From CAZSRX01 sp964609675 [NCBI: uncultured Bacteroidota bacterium] (GTDB lineage Bacteria > CLD3 > SB21): a DNA stretch of 64,000 nt. Where the stretch lies: assembly GCA_964609675.1 (NCBI GenBank), contig CAZSRX010000023.1, positions 6,268 to 70,267 on the forward strand, read 5' to 3'. Made by a program: the position numbers and the translations under genes. Below are positions 63,840-64,000 of the stretch, in pieces (positions within the stretch are counted from its first letter, which is position 1; each line of letters opens with the position of its first letter). The notes under the pieces were generated by a model, which ran no database searches, had not been told where the DNA came from, and saw nothing but the letters and a program-made list of their open reading frames with translations.

Positions 63840-63927
63840 ACAGTAGTTTTTCAAATCAACTATTGTGCTAAATTGACAATTAAGTGCTTCTAATTCCGCC
63901 ACTACGCCAAACTGCAAAACGTTAGCC
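63795..63927 (+). repeat. attC site of cassette 5
   Basis: 133 bases from ACACAAC (R'') to GTTAGCC (R'). The R'' fits the left end of this cassette (GTTATGT) with one mismatch. Inner arms GCAGTTTGGCGTA and TACGCCAAACTGC pair perfectly. The arm is unrelated to the other attC sites. Confidence 0.85.
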
Positions 63928-64000
63928 GCCATGCGCCTTGAGAGCCTACAGGATAGCTCTCACCTGCGATACCTTTATAGCGGAGAAAAAGATAAAAGAT
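63922..64000 (+). repeat. Start of cassette 6, second copy of the structured cassette
   Basis: The 80 bases from 63921 match 58413-58493 with one substitution (GTTAGCC for GTTAGGC) and one deleted base. It runs off the window. It is a second copy of the ORF-poor cassette 3, with a core that better complements that cassette's R'' GGCTAAC. Confidence 0.85.

Larger units (their letters stand above)
56951..64000 (+). mobile_element. Integron-type gene cassette array
   Basis: Six cassettes in the same orientation, bounded by GTTRRRY-like cores: cassette 1 at 56952-57701, 2 at 57702-58413, 3 at 58414-58888, 4 at 58889-60475, 5 at 60476-63921, and 6 from 63922 running off the window. Each complete one ends in an imperfect palindrome with 5' xxxxAAC and 3' GTTxxxx ends, the attC pattern. 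Gene content changes from cassette to cassette and G+C is mostly far below the flanking chromosome. No integron-integrase with the IntI insertion is present in the window, so it is either a cluster of attC sites lacking its integrase, or served by another recombinase. Confidence 0.88.

Overview
The window looks like a chromosomal contig of a Gram-negative bacterium of the FCB superphylum, outside the classical Bacteroidia. A named class cannot be fixed from sequence alone; Ignavibacteria, Calditrichota or KSB1-like lineages are the best guesses. The reasons are a TonB receptor with a carboxypeptidase-like N-domain, a PorV/PorQ-type protein, several secreted proteins ending in a type IX secretion (T9SS) sorting domain (YPNPFNPST...), ThyX instead of ThyA, and mid-range G+C. 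Promoters of the form TTGACA-N17-TATATT recur in front of genes, so sigma-70-like promoters can be read here.

1-14.2 kb is a secretion and surface region: the end of an RND efflux pump, then an operon of lipoprotein, TonB receptor, 1176-aa secreted protein and PorV-like protein, then two T9SS cargo proteins (a BNR/sialidase-like protein and a zinc metalloprotease). 14.5-27.6 kb is metabolic and stress genes: a CDF metal exporter, YjbQ, a biotin-dependent transcarboxylase-like set (12S-like, cupin, 5S-like, 1.3S-like), an arsenic module (MarR regulator plus a fused ArsM-ArsN2, sharing one palindromic operator), hemerythrin, a B12-radical SAM protein, an MFS transporter and ThyX. 28-32.5 kb has a LytTR regulator, a membrane protein joining a beta-helix to a cytosolic J-domain, Mut7-C and YggX. 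32.5-43 kb holds the methyl cycle (methionine synthase split into two distant genes, the C-terminal one carrying a DinB-like insert; AhcY), a tRNA-Gly with a decayed partial copy beside it, and a DUF1015-serA-serC cluster. 43-54 kb has a WD40 protein, an M1-like peptidase fused to a putative outer-membrane barrel, a STAS protein, a NadR-like kinase/macrodomain pair, outer-membrane proteins and a 16-residue-repeat solenoid.

54.4-64.0 kb is the most unusual part: an integron-type gene cassette array. A consensus promoter, a 31-codon leader ORF containing two direct repeats and an attI-like core precede five attC sites that delimit five complete cassettes and one partial cassette. The cassettes carry a GIY-YIG-like nuclease, an ICMT-like membrane methyltransferase, an ORF-poor highly structured cassette (present twice), two AT-rich membrane proteins, and a four-gene DpnII-type restriction-modification system with one unknown gene. 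The only nearby recombinase is Xer-like; it lacks the integron-integrase-specific insertion and is separated from attI by another gene.
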